In this document: piece by piece, positions 35,223-42,438 of the stretch | How the letters are laid out: every line of letters begins with the position of its first letter | Numbering within the stretch: position 1 is the stretch's first letter | NCBI RefSeq assembly: GCF_010729895.1 | Contig: NZ_AP022612.1 | Coordinates: 1,612,001 to 1,676,000 of the forward strand | Direction of reading: 5' to 3' | Source of the DNA: Mycolicibacterium confluentis | GTDB lineage: Bacteria; Actinomycetota; Actinomycetes; Mycobacteriales; Mycobacteriaceae | Length of the DNA stretch: 64,000 nucleotides | Program-made: the position numbers and the translations under genes | The notes under the pieces: model-generated | What the model saw: the letters and a program-made list of their open reading frames with translations, nothing else | Told to the model about the DNA's origin: nothing | The model's database searches: none

Positions 35223-35880
35223 GGATATCGCCGCCCACCGGCTCGACCGAGACGACACCACGGGCCCGATCGAGGGCGTGATCCGCATCGAAACCTCCCC
35301 ACGGGAGCAGGCGACGCCGATCATCATGGAGATGATGCGGTCGGTGTATCCGCACGACGAGGTGTTCGGCCCGTACTGCACCGTCAACGAGTACGTCGAC
35401 TGTCCGCCCGACGAGCTCTACGAGTACCTTGCCGACACCCGAAGCCTGGAGGAGTGGACCTACAGCCTGCGCGGGTTCACCCGCACCGAACAGGACGGGC
35501 TGTGGTTGGCCTACGACCGGCTGGGCTCGGAGACCGAAATCTACACCCGCACAGTGGCTCAGCCCGAGGCGCGCACCGTCGACTATCACTGCGCCTGGGA
35601 CCAGGGCAGGCACCTGTGGATGATTTATCTGATGCGCGTGGTCGACGCACAGGTGGTGCTCGACAAGCCGGGCTCGGTGGTGTTGTGGACCAACTGTCAC
35701 CACCCGTTCTATGACCACAATCCGTACCCCGAGACAGCGCCGCCTGAGCGACCCGTGTGGGTCGGCGACTTCTGGGACATGTTCGGCGCCGGTCATCGTT
35801 TGGAGCTGCTGAACCTGAAGGCGATCGCCGAGTACCGCCACCGCAACGGGCTGCCCGTCAAGCCCGACTGGATGAAGTGA
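35203..35880 (+). CDS. SRPBCC-fold protein, possible cyclase or ligand-binding protein
   Basis: A 225-residue protein. The central part (VNEYVDCPPDELYEYLADTR, WTYSLRGFTRT) reads like an SRPBCC/START-like helix-grip domain, a fold used by polyketide cyclases and small-molecule-binding proteins. The C-terminal WVGDFWDMFGAGHRLELLNL is extra. GGAGG lies 7 bases before ATG 35203, inside the end of the ThDP gene. Catalytic residues cannot be assigned. Its place between ThDP and KAS III genes suggests a cyclisation, dehydration or chaperoning step. Confidence 0.65.
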   Translation: MSLPALEDIAAHRLDRDDTTGPIEGVIRIETSPREQATPIIMEMMRSVYPHDEVFGPYCTVNEYVDCPPDELYEYLADTRSLEEWTYSLRGFTRTEQDGLWLAYDRLGSETEIYTRTVAQPEARTVDYHCAWDQGRHLWMIYLMRVVDAQVVLDKPGSVVLWTNCHHPFYDHNPYPETAPPERPVWVGDFWDMFGAGHRLELLNLKAIAEYRHRNGLPVKPDWMK

Positions 35881-35888
35881 GAACCGCC

Positions 35889-36896
35889 ATGACTGTCAGC
35901 CTGATCGACGTTTCCACCTACCTGCCCGGCGAGCCCGTGCCGGCGGAGCATTACGCGCAGTACGCCGAATCCGATGAGCTGCGGGAGAACCTGATGTTCC
36001 GCGCCCCGCGATTCCGTCATCACGTCGCCGAAGACGAGACCGCCGTCGACATGGTTGAGTGCGCCGCGGCCGGCCTGCTGGACCGCCGCGGTCCCGACGC
36101 CCTCGCCGACGTCGACGTGCTGATCACCCACACCCAGATGCCCGACATGCCGTTCTATGGCGGCGGTGGTGCGATGGCTCACCGCCTCGGCATGAACCCG
36201 AGCTGGGTGATCGATCTGCACAACGGCGGCTGCGCGGCATTCGTGCTCGGCATGAAGATGGCGGCCACTCTGCTCGAGAGCGGCCAGGGCCGCACGGCGT
36301 TGATCGCGGTGGCGCAGAACGCCGCGGGACAGATCTTCGACCAGCCCACCGTGCGCCGTAAGGCCCAGGCGGCAGTTCCGGGTGACGGTGCCGCGGTGGG
36401 CCTGGTGACCGTGTCGGACGAGTCGCCGATCCTGGACGTGGAGTGCCGCACCTATGGCGAGTACGCGGGCGAGATGACCATCGCGGTGGACCCGCCGCGC
36501 AAGTGGTGGCAGCCCGGGACCGGCGAGGGCTACATCGGCTTCACCGAGAGCAAGATCACCAAGGTGCTGGCCCGCGGGAACCGTCAGGTCCCCGAGGTCG
36601 CCTATGCGGTGTGTGACCGAATCGGGATGAAGCCCAGGGACATCGACCTGTTGGTCACCAACCAGCCCAACCGGGCGTTCCTGCGCAACTGGCGCGAGGC
36701 GCTGGAACTGCCCCAGGAGAAACACCGCGATACGTTCGATGAGTGCGGCAACCTGTTCGCCGCAGGCATTCCGGTGAACCTGGACCGCGCGATCTCCGAG
36801 GGCCAGGTCAAGAACGGCGACGTGGTGATGATGGCGGCCTTCGCGCACGCCGGTGACTTTGCGGGTGCCGCCGCGGTTCGATGGGGCGGCCGGTGA
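35889..36896 (+). CDS. KAS III-like thiolase-fold enzyme with altered catalytic triad
   Basis: A 335-residue FabH-like protein. The nucleophile is Cys115 in HNGGCAAFVLG. The usual catalytic His (HQAN in FabH) is replaced: the aligned stretch is LVTNQPNRAFL with Asn258 there. The third residue, Asn288, is kept (CGNLFAAGIP). Loss of His but not Cys suggests acyl transfer or non-decarboxylating condensation rather than fatty-acid initiation. No acyl carrier protein gene is nearby. It starts 8 bp after the SRPBCC gene. The product of the ThDP enzyme or an acyl-CoA is a plausible partner. Confidence 0.82.
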   Translation: MTVSLIDVSTYLPGEPVPAEHYAQYAESDELRENLMFRAPRFRHHVAEDETAVDMVECAAAGLLDRRGPDALADVDVLITHTQMPDMPFYGGGGAMAHRLGMNPSWVIDLHNGGCAAFVLGMKMAATLLESGQGRTALIAVAQNAAGQIFDQPTVRRKAQAAVPGDGAAVGLVTVSDESPILDVECRTYGEYAGEMTIAVDPPRKWWQPGTGEGYIGFTESKITKVLARGNRQVPEVAYAVCDRIGMKPRDIDLLVTNQPNRAFLRNWREALELPQEKHRDTFDECGNLFAAGIPVNLDRAISEGQVKNGDVVMMAAFAHAGDFAGAAAVRWGGR

Positions 36897-37942
36897 CCGC
36901 CGCGTTCTCCTCCAGCACTCCGCCGACTGGCCTGCCACTGCGGCTCCCCGATGCCGAGGACCCGCTGGCGCTGTCGTTGAACGAGAGCCCGTTCGCTCCG
37001 CTGCCCACGGTTCGCGCCGCGATGGTCCGGGCCGTGGACTCCGTCAACCGGTATCCGGAGTTTCTGCCGGAACGATTCCGTCGGCTCATCGCAGACCACC
37101 TCGGGTTCGAAGAGGAGCAGATCATCGTCGGTGCCGGCGCCACCGGCGTCGTCATGCAGGTGCTGCAGGGGCTGACCCGTCCCGGTGATCAAATCGTCAT
37201 GGCGGCACCCACATTCGACGGGTATCCGATCTTCGCTCAGATGGCTCGACTGGAGGCCATCGCCGTGCCGTTGGATGGGCACGGACACCACGACCTCGAC
37301 GCCATGGCAGACGCCGCCACCGACGCCGACATCGTGGTCGTGTGCCGGCCCCACAACCCCACCGGCACCCTGGCGCCCGCCGAGGACCTCCTGCGATTCC
37401 TGCAGCGCATCGGTCCCAGTACCACGGTCCTGCTCGACGAGGCATACATCGAATTCGTGTCGCCGCGGCACCGCATCCATCCAAGATTCCTGCTGCGGCG
37501 TTTCCCGAACGTCGTGGTGATCCGCACGTTCTCCAAGGCCTACGGCCTGGCCGGAATCAGGACGGGGTACGGCATCTGCTCGCCGGACATGGGCCGCGCA
37601 CTGTGGGCGATGCAGTTGCCGTTCGGCGCCACCGTCGCCAGCCTGGCCGCGGTCGCGGCGTCGTTCGAGGCTCAAGGCCAGCTGAACTGCCGGATCGAAC
37701 GGATCACCGCAGAACGCGATCATCTGCGTTCGCGGCTTAAGGAGATGGGTGTCTGGAGCACAGACGCCCATGCCAACTTCGTGTATCTGCCTGCACAGGG
37801 GCATCTTTGGTCCGAGGTGTTCGACGGTACCGGACCACGGGTTCGCACCTACCCGGACGGCGGAGTGCGGATTACCGTGGGCAATCGGCAATCCACTGAG
37901 GCGGTGCTGGCGACGATCGCGGCGATGTCGGACGCGTCATGA
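36893..37942 (+). CDS. PLP-dependent aminotransferase (HisC/aromatic type)
   Basis: A class I/II aminotransferase of about 349 residues. NESPFAPLPTV near the start, CRPHNPTGTL (PLP phosphate and ring contacts), DEAYIEFV, and the PLP lysine in RTFSKAYGLAGIRTGYG are all present. This HisC-like group includes histidinol-phosphate and aromatic aminotransferases. GTG 36893 overlaps the KAS III stop as GTGA; ATG 36881 is an alternative start. In this operon it could make or use an aromatic 2-oxo acid for the ThDP enzyme. No other his gene is nearby, so histidine synthesis is unlikely. Confidence 0.85.
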   Translation: MTAAFSSSTPPTGLPLRLPDAEDPLALSLNESPFAPLPTVRAAMVRAVDSVNRYPEFLPERFRRLIADHLGFEEEQIIVGAGATGVVMQVLQGLTRPGDQIVMAAPTFDGYPIFAQMARLEAIAVPLDGHGHHDLDAMADAATDADIVVVCRPHNPTGTLAPAEDLLRFLQRIGPSTTVLLDEAYIEFVSPRHRIHPRFLLRRFPNVVVIRTFSKAYGLAGIRTGYGICSPDMGRALWAMQLPFGATVASLAAVAASFEAQGQLNCRIERITAERDHLRSRLKEMGVWSTDAHANFVYLPAQGHLWSEVFDGTGPRVRTYPDGGVRITVGNRQSTEAVLATIAAMSDAS

Positions 37943-39279
37943 CCTCCACGCTGGACGCGCCGTCGAGGCCACGATTCCGCCTCGTCCACAAGGTCGGGGC
38001 GTGGTACGACGCCGAGGCCTACTTTCGGCGGAGAGCCAAGAGCGGCAGGGCCTTCTCGATGCCCATCCCAGGTTTCGGCGATGTGTTGTTCGCGGCGAAA
38101 CCCGCCCACATCCGCGAGTTCCTGCGGATTCCGGTCTCCGCGTTCACCCCACCGATGCCCAACCCGGTCGAACCGGTCGTCGGCGACGGCTCGATCATTC
38201 TGCTCAGCGGCGTCCGGCACAAGCAGGAGCGTGCGCGGTTTCTGCCCGCACTGCACCATGACCGGATTCGGCGCTACACCGGGTTGATGGTCGAGGCGGC
38301 CCTGGACGAGATCGCGACATGGGAACCAGGCATGACCATCGACAGTCGTGATGCGGCGCAGTCGATCACGTTGCAGATCATCGTTCAGGCGGTGTTCGGC
38401 ATCGAGGACCGCGATCTGCGCGACCGGTACGTCACCGTCGTGAAGGCGATGATGCGCGACTATGTGGCGCCGTTCATGTTCTTCCCCGCGCTGCGCCGCG
38501 CACCGTTTGGACTCGGTCCGTGGCGGCGCTTCTCATCGCGGCGTGTGGAGCTGGACGCGCTGCTGTCAGAGCAGATTTCGCATCGCAGAAACTCCGGGTC
38601 GGACGGCCGCGACGACGTGCTGAGCGTGTTGATGACCGATGACGACGGCCCCGGGCGCAGCGACGACGACGTGCGCCAACAGCTGCGGACGCTGCTCGTG
38701 TCCGGGCACGAGACGTCGGCGACCACACTGGCGTGGGCGCTGTACCACGTGCACGCCGACGACGGGGTCCGGCAGAAGCTGCTCGACGAGCTCGCCGGCA
38801 ACCCCACGCCCGAGCAGCTGCCGAAGCTGCCGTATCTGTCCGCGGTGATCGCCGAGACACTGCGGCTGCATCCCACGGTGTCGATCGTCGTGCGACAACT
38901 CACGTGCCCGGTGACGGCATGGCAGACCGAACGGGCACCGGGAGACGTCATCGGCGTCGCGCTGCCCGCATTGCACGCCGATCCGCAGGTGTGGCCCAAC
39001 CCGAGCGCGTTCGACCCCGAGCGATTCCTGGCTCGCCGACCTTCTCCAGCCGAGTATTCGCCATTCGGGTACGGGCACCGGCGCTGCCCGGGATCGTCGT
39101 TCGCGGCTCTTGAGTTGGCGATCGCGCTGGGGACCATCCTGACCAACGTCGAACTGCAGATTCCCGCGGGACGGCGGGGGGCAAGGCTGCCCCGATCGAT
39201 CCCGCGGGGCGTGGCCGCCGTACCCAGCAGACCGATCACCCTCGAAGTCGTCCGTAAGCACCAAGGAGATAACTCATGA
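37939..39279 (+). CDS. Cytochrome P450
   Basis: A 446-residue P450. The I-helix oxygen-activation motif is SGHETSATTLAWAL, the K-helix ExxR is ETLRLHP, and the haem loop FGYGHRRCPGSSFA has the ligand Cys383. ATG overlaps the aminotransferase stop by 4 bp. No ferredoxin or reductase gene is in the operon, so it must use shared redox partners. It is expected to hydroxylate or couple the pathway intermediate, setting up the O-methylation by the next gene. Confidence 0.92.
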   Translation: MTSTLDAPSRPRFRLVHKVGAWYDAEAYFRRRAKSGRAFSMPIPGFGDVLFAAKPAHIREFLRIPVSAFTPPMPNPVEPVVGDGSIILLSGVRHKQERARFLPALHHDRIRRYTGLMVEAALDEIATWEPGMTIDSRDAAQSITLQIIVQAVFGIEDRDLRDRYVTVVKAMMRDYVAPFMFFPALRRAPFGLGPWRRFSSRRVELDALLSEQISHRRNSGSDGRDDVLSVLMTDDDGPGRSDDDVRQQLRTLLVSGHETSATTLAWALYHVHADDGVRQKLLDELAGNPTPEQLPKLPYLSAVIAETLRLHPTVSIVVRQLTCPVTAWQTERAPGDVIGVALPALHADPQVWPNPSAFDPERFLARRPSPAEYSPFGYGHRRCPGSSFAALELAIALGTILTNVELQIPAGRRGARLPRSIPRGVAAVPSRPITLEVVRKHQGDNS

Positions 39280-40031
39280 AGTTCAAGCAGCGTGTACCAC
39301 TGCTCCGATGGTCGTTCTGGCGGATGGCCGCATCCCAGGGCAACATCGCGACCCTCGGGCAGGTGGGTGACGGACGAGAGGCCGCCGTCGTCGAGTACGT
39401 CCTGGCCAACGCCCGCAAGGGCGACATCCTCAGCGTGCTCGACACCATCGACCGGTTCGCCTACACCGAGTCGTTCCTGATCAACATCGGCGACGAGAAG
39501 GGCAGGCTGCTCGATGCCGCCGTGCGGCGCGCGAACCCGAAACTGGCGTTGGAATTGGGAACCTACTGCGGTTACGGCGCGCTGCGCATCGCCGCGGCGG
39601 CACCGAGCGCCAAGGTGTACTCGATCGAAATGGCTCCGGCCAACGCCGTCAATTCCAGAAGGATCTGGGAGCATGCCGGCGTGGGGGACCGAATCACGTG
39701 CGTGGTGGGCACCCTCGGTGACGGTGGGAAGACGCTCGACGCGCTGGCCGCCGAGCACGGCTTCGGTTCTGGGTGTGTCGACCTGCTCTTCCTCGACCAC
39801 GACAAGAACGCCTACCTGAGCGATCTGCGCAGCATCGAGTCGCGCGGGTGGCTGCACCACGGGACGATCGTCGTCGCCGACAACGTCCGAATTCCGGGAG
39901 CGCCGGAGTACCGTGCCTACATGCGCCAGCAACAGGGCCGCACCTGGCGGACCGTCGAGCACAAGACCCACGGGGAGTACGGCAGCGTCATCCCCGATCT
40001 GGTCCTCGAGTCGGAGTACCTCGGCGAATAG
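39276..40031 (+). CDS. Catechol O-methyltransferase-like SAM enzyme
   Basis: A 251-residue class I methyltransferase of the COMT group. SAM motif I is LALELGTYCGYGALRIA; DLLFLDHDKNAY and VVADNVRIPG contain the metal-ligating acidic and Asn residues of magnesium-dependent catechol methyltransferases. It overlaps the P450 gene by 4 bp. The chemistry implies a vicinal diol or catechol in the pathway product, possibly made by the P450. Confidence 0.88.
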   Translation: MKFKQRVPLLRWSFWRMAASQGNIATLGQVGDGREAAVVEYVLANARKGDILSVLDTIDRFAYTESFLINIGDEKGRLLDAAVRRANPKLALELGTYCGYGALRIAAAAPSAKVYSIEMAPANAVNSRRIWEHAGVGDRITCVVGTLGDGGKTLDALAAEHGFGSGCVDLLFLDHDKNAYLSDLRSIESRGWLHHGTIVVADNVRIPGAPEYRAYMRQQQGRTWRTVEHKTHGEYGSVIPDLVLESEYLGE

Positions 40032-40874
40032 ATGGCAGGTCTTCCCGATACAGCCACGCTCGAGCGGGCCTTGGACTTGGCCGCCCGAGCGCCGTCGGCC
40101 CAGAACTCGCAGCCGTGGCGTTGGCGGGTCAGCCGAGAAGGTGTCCATCTCTACGCGAACCGCAGCCGCCAACTCGGCGACACCGACTCCGACCGGCGTG
40201 ACGTCCTGCTCAGCTGCGGCGCCGTGCTGGACCACTGCGTCGTGGCGTTCGCGGCGCAGGGATGGCAGAGCCGGCTCCGGCGCTTCCCGGGTGCCGACCG
40301 TGACCATCTGGCCCTGATCGAGGTCATCGAAGCGCCGGCCACCGAACCCAGCCGGGAGCTGGCTGTCGCCATCCCACACCGTCGTGCCGACCGTCGCCGT
40401 TACCGGGCGGATCCGATTCCGCCCGGCACGCTGGAACTGCTCGCTGTCCGCGCCGCCCGGCGCCAGGCCACCCTCGCCGTGGTGCCCGCCAGCAGATGGG
40501 CCCGCCGCGACGACGACGTGGTGCTGCGCTACGGCGGAGACGGCGCAGGCGCAGACTCCCCGCACGGGGACGACGGGGTGCTGCTGGTGCTGGGCACCGA
40601 GGCCGACGACGACGAGTCGCGGCTGCGGGCCGGGGAGACCCTGAGTCGACTCCTGTTGTCCGCCACCGCGTTGGGTTTGGCCAGTTGCCCACTGACCCTT
40701 CCGCTGAAACAGATCCGCGACCGTCTGGCGCTGGCAGCAGAGGTGTTCGACGGTGACGCGTATCCCCAGGCACTGATCCGGCTGGGGCACGCGCCGACCG
40801 ACGGCGACCCGCTGCCCGCGGTGGAACGGTTGTCGGTGGCCGACACAACAAGCTGGGACAGCGGCCTCCGGTAG
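40032..40874 (+). CDS. Acg/nitroreductase-family protein
   Basis: A 280-residue protein of the mycobacterial Acg (Rv2032/Rv3131-like) nitroreductase family. The typical opening ARAPSAQNSQPWRWRV binds FMN phosphate in relatives; LLLSATALGLASCPLTLPLK is the C-terminal helix region. Known Acg proteins are about 330 residues; this one is about 50 shorter. Acg proteins often sequester flavin rather than catalyse. It starts directly after the O-methyltransferase stop. A reduction or flavin-supply role in the pathway is inferred. Confidence 0.8.
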   Translation: MAGLPDTATLERALDLAARAPSAQNSQPWRWRVSREGVHLYANRSRQLGDTDSDRRDVLLSCGAVLDHCVVAFAAQGWQSRLRRFPGADRDHLALIEVIEAPATEPSRELAVAIPHRRADRRRYRADPIPPGTLELLAVRAARRQATLAVVPASRWARRDDDVVLRYGGDGAGADSPHGDDGVLLVLGTEADDDESRLRAGETLSRLLLSATALGLASCPLTLPLKQIRDRLALAAEVFDGDAYPQALIRLGHAPTDGDPLPAVERLSVADTTSWDSGLR

Positions 40875-40911
40875 AGCACCGACGGCGACGACCCACGGGT
40901 AAGGAGGACCA

Positions 40912-41367
40912 ATGAAGGCCGAAGACCTCTTCCACACCGGGATCGTCGTCGATGACCTCGGGGCCGCGATGGAATGGTTCACCGCGGTGGCGGGATACAC
41001 CTGGACCGACGTCGTCAGCGTCGATCAGCAGGTCGTCACGTCCGCCGGGGACATCACCGTCCCGATGAAGATGGCCTACTCGGGCGCCGAACCCAGGCTG
41101 GAACTGGTGCAGACGGTCATGGGCTCGGTGTGGACGCCCGCGGACTCCGGCGTGCACCACATCGGGTACTGGTCGGACGTCGTCGAATCTGACTTGGCCG
41201 CACTGGAATCCGGCGGGATGACCTGCGAGGTCAAGTCGTACAACCCCGACGGTTCCGGCGCGCTGCTGTGGGCATACGCCAGGGGGCCGGCGGGTCCGCG
41301 GGTCGAACTCGTCAGCCGCAACATGAAGCCGTTCATCGAACAGTGGTGGGCGACCGCGCGGCCCTGA
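40912..41367 (+). CDS. VOC/glyoxalase-superfamily protein
   Basis: A 151-residue vicinal-oxygen-chelate protein. FHTGIVVDDLGAAMEWF opens it with the first metal-ligand His; VHHIGYWSDVVESDL and RVELV carry the others. Family members are dioxygenases, isomerases or epimerases, or drug-binding proteins. AAGGAGG lies 5 bases before the ATG. Last structural gene of the operon; could rearrange or protect from the product. Confidence 0.82.
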   Translation: MKAEDLFHTGIVVDDLGAAMEWFTAVAGYTWTDVVSVDQQVVTSAGDITVPMKMAYSGAEPRLELVQTVMGSVWTPADSGVHHIGYWSDVVESDLAALESGGMTCEVKSYNPDGSGALLWAYARGPAGPRVELVSRNMKPFIEQWWATARP

Positions 41368-41428
41368 CTGGGGTCCAGCAAAGCGCCGAAATTGACACCC
41401 GGATCACTGCGCCGACAAGATTCAGTCC

Positions 41429-42037
41429 ATGCGCACCCATGGGTGGGGCGGAGCCACGCCCGCGAGCGACGAGGAGGCCATCGAGCGCATCCTCGACGCC
41501 GCCAGCGCAGCCATCGATGAGCGGGGCGCCGCCATGCGGGTCGCCGACGTCGCGCGCGCACTCGAGGTGTCCCGGCAGACCGTTTACAACTACTTCCCGG
41601 GGAATTCGCTGCTGGAGGCCGTGGCCACTCGGTCGGGTGTGCGGTTCATCGAACGCCTGGCCGCGCACCTCAAAGGCATCACCGATCCCGTCGACGCCCT
41701 CGTGGAGAGCTTCGCGTTCACCCTGGAATGGCTACCGAACGACAAACCCGTGCAGTTGATGCTTGCCAACGACTTCGGCCGGACCTCCACCGAAGTCACC
41801 TCGGATATGGCCAAGCAGTTCGGGCACGGCATCCTCGCCGGTCTGGACGTCGACTGGGCCGCGCTCGGCATGGACGACGCCGCGATCGACGATCTGGTCG
41901 AGTACATGCTGCGCCTGCTTCAGTCGTTCATGATCGATCCCGGGCGCCCGCCCCGTTCCGGCGAGGCGCTGCGCGGATATGTGCGCCGCTGGTTGGGTCC
42001 GGTCGTCACGGCCGAGATCGCCCGTCATCGACCGTGA
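41429..42037 (+). CDS. TetR-family regulator at the end of the biosynthetic operon
   Basis: A 202-residue TetR protein with helix-turn-helix VADVARALEVSRQTVYNYFP. It follows the VOC gene by 61 bp on the same strand, so it may be the operon's own regulator. Its 3' end overlaps the antisense DUF3556 relic by 32 bp. An alternative target is the palindrome at 42381. Confidence 0.88.
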   Translation: MRTHGWGGATPASDEEAIERILDAASAAIDERGAAMRVADVARALEVSRQTVYNYFPGNSLLEAVATRSGVRFIERLAAHLKGITDPVDALVESFAFTLEWLPNDKPVQLMLANDFGRTSTEVTSDMAKQFGHGILAGLDVDWAALGMDDAAIDDLVEYMLRLLQSFMIDPGRPPRSGEALRGYVRRWLGPVVTAEIARHRP

Positions 42038-42361
42038 TCGGGACGTCGAGCTCCCACGGTTGCCGGTCGACGACGTCGGCGACGCGGAACGTGCCGGACT
42101 CGATCAACCCCGTGGCCGCGTCGACGATCCGGTAGCGCTGCCACTGCCCCAGCCGTCCACATCCGAGGTGGACAACGCAAAACAGGCACCGCCTGAGACG
42201 TAGACGCCTATCTTGACGAGGTAGAGCAGAGAGAAGACGTCGGGATTTCCCATGCCGTGTTCGGCGATGTGCCGCGCCATCGGTCCCATGCGTTCCGAGC
42301 GACTCAGCGCGGGCCACTTCGCGAGGTCCACCTGGGGCCTGTTGGGTTCGAGGAATCCCAC
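42006..42361 (-). pseudogene. DUF3556 membrane protein relic with internal deletion
   Basis: From GTG 42361 the frame reads VGFLEPNRPQVDLAKW, RMGPMARHIAEHGMGN, PDVFSLLYLVKIGVYVSGGA, which I recognise as the start of the mycobacterial DUF3556 membrane protein (normally about 550-600 residues). After some 60 codons it degenerates. A second frame then gives a C-terminal-looking end (RIVDAATGLIESGTFRVADV, VDRQPWELDVPI) to the stop at 42006. So about 80% of the gene is gone and the frame shifted. The N-terminal match is confident; the C-terminal assignment is my inference. It is divergent from the amidohydrolase, sharing the palindrome at 42381. Confidence 0.65.
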
Positions 42362-42380
42362 GTCGGCAAAGCAACACAAC

Positions 42381-42410
42381 GAGTTGACAAAAACACTAAA
42401 CTGTCAACTC
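42381..42410. promoter_or_regulatory. Inverted-repeat operator/promoter upstream of the amidohydrolase
   Basis: GAGTTGACA (42381-42389) and TGTCAACTC (42402-42410) are perfect 9-bp arms around a 12-bp centre. The left arm contains TTGACA, a good -35 hexamer. It lies 29 bp before the amidohydrolase ATG and 20 bp before the DUF3556 relic start. This is the form of a TetR-family site; the TetR gene at 41429 is a candidate binder. Confidence 0.75.
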
Positions 42411-42438
42411 AACTACCGATGACAGGAGAGGCGCAGCC

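Noticed and set aside
36893..37942. Histidinol-phosphate aminotransferase of histidine synthesis (HisC)
   Set aside because: The sequence family fits, but it is embedded in a secondary-metabolism-like operon with no other his genes, so histidine synthesis is improbable.
38460..41000. An 846-codon open frame on the minus strand opposite the P450, methyltransferase and nitroreductase genes
   Set aside because: The opposite strand holds three recognisable enzymes with motifs. The long antisense frame has the composition of a GC-rich shadow and shows no family features.
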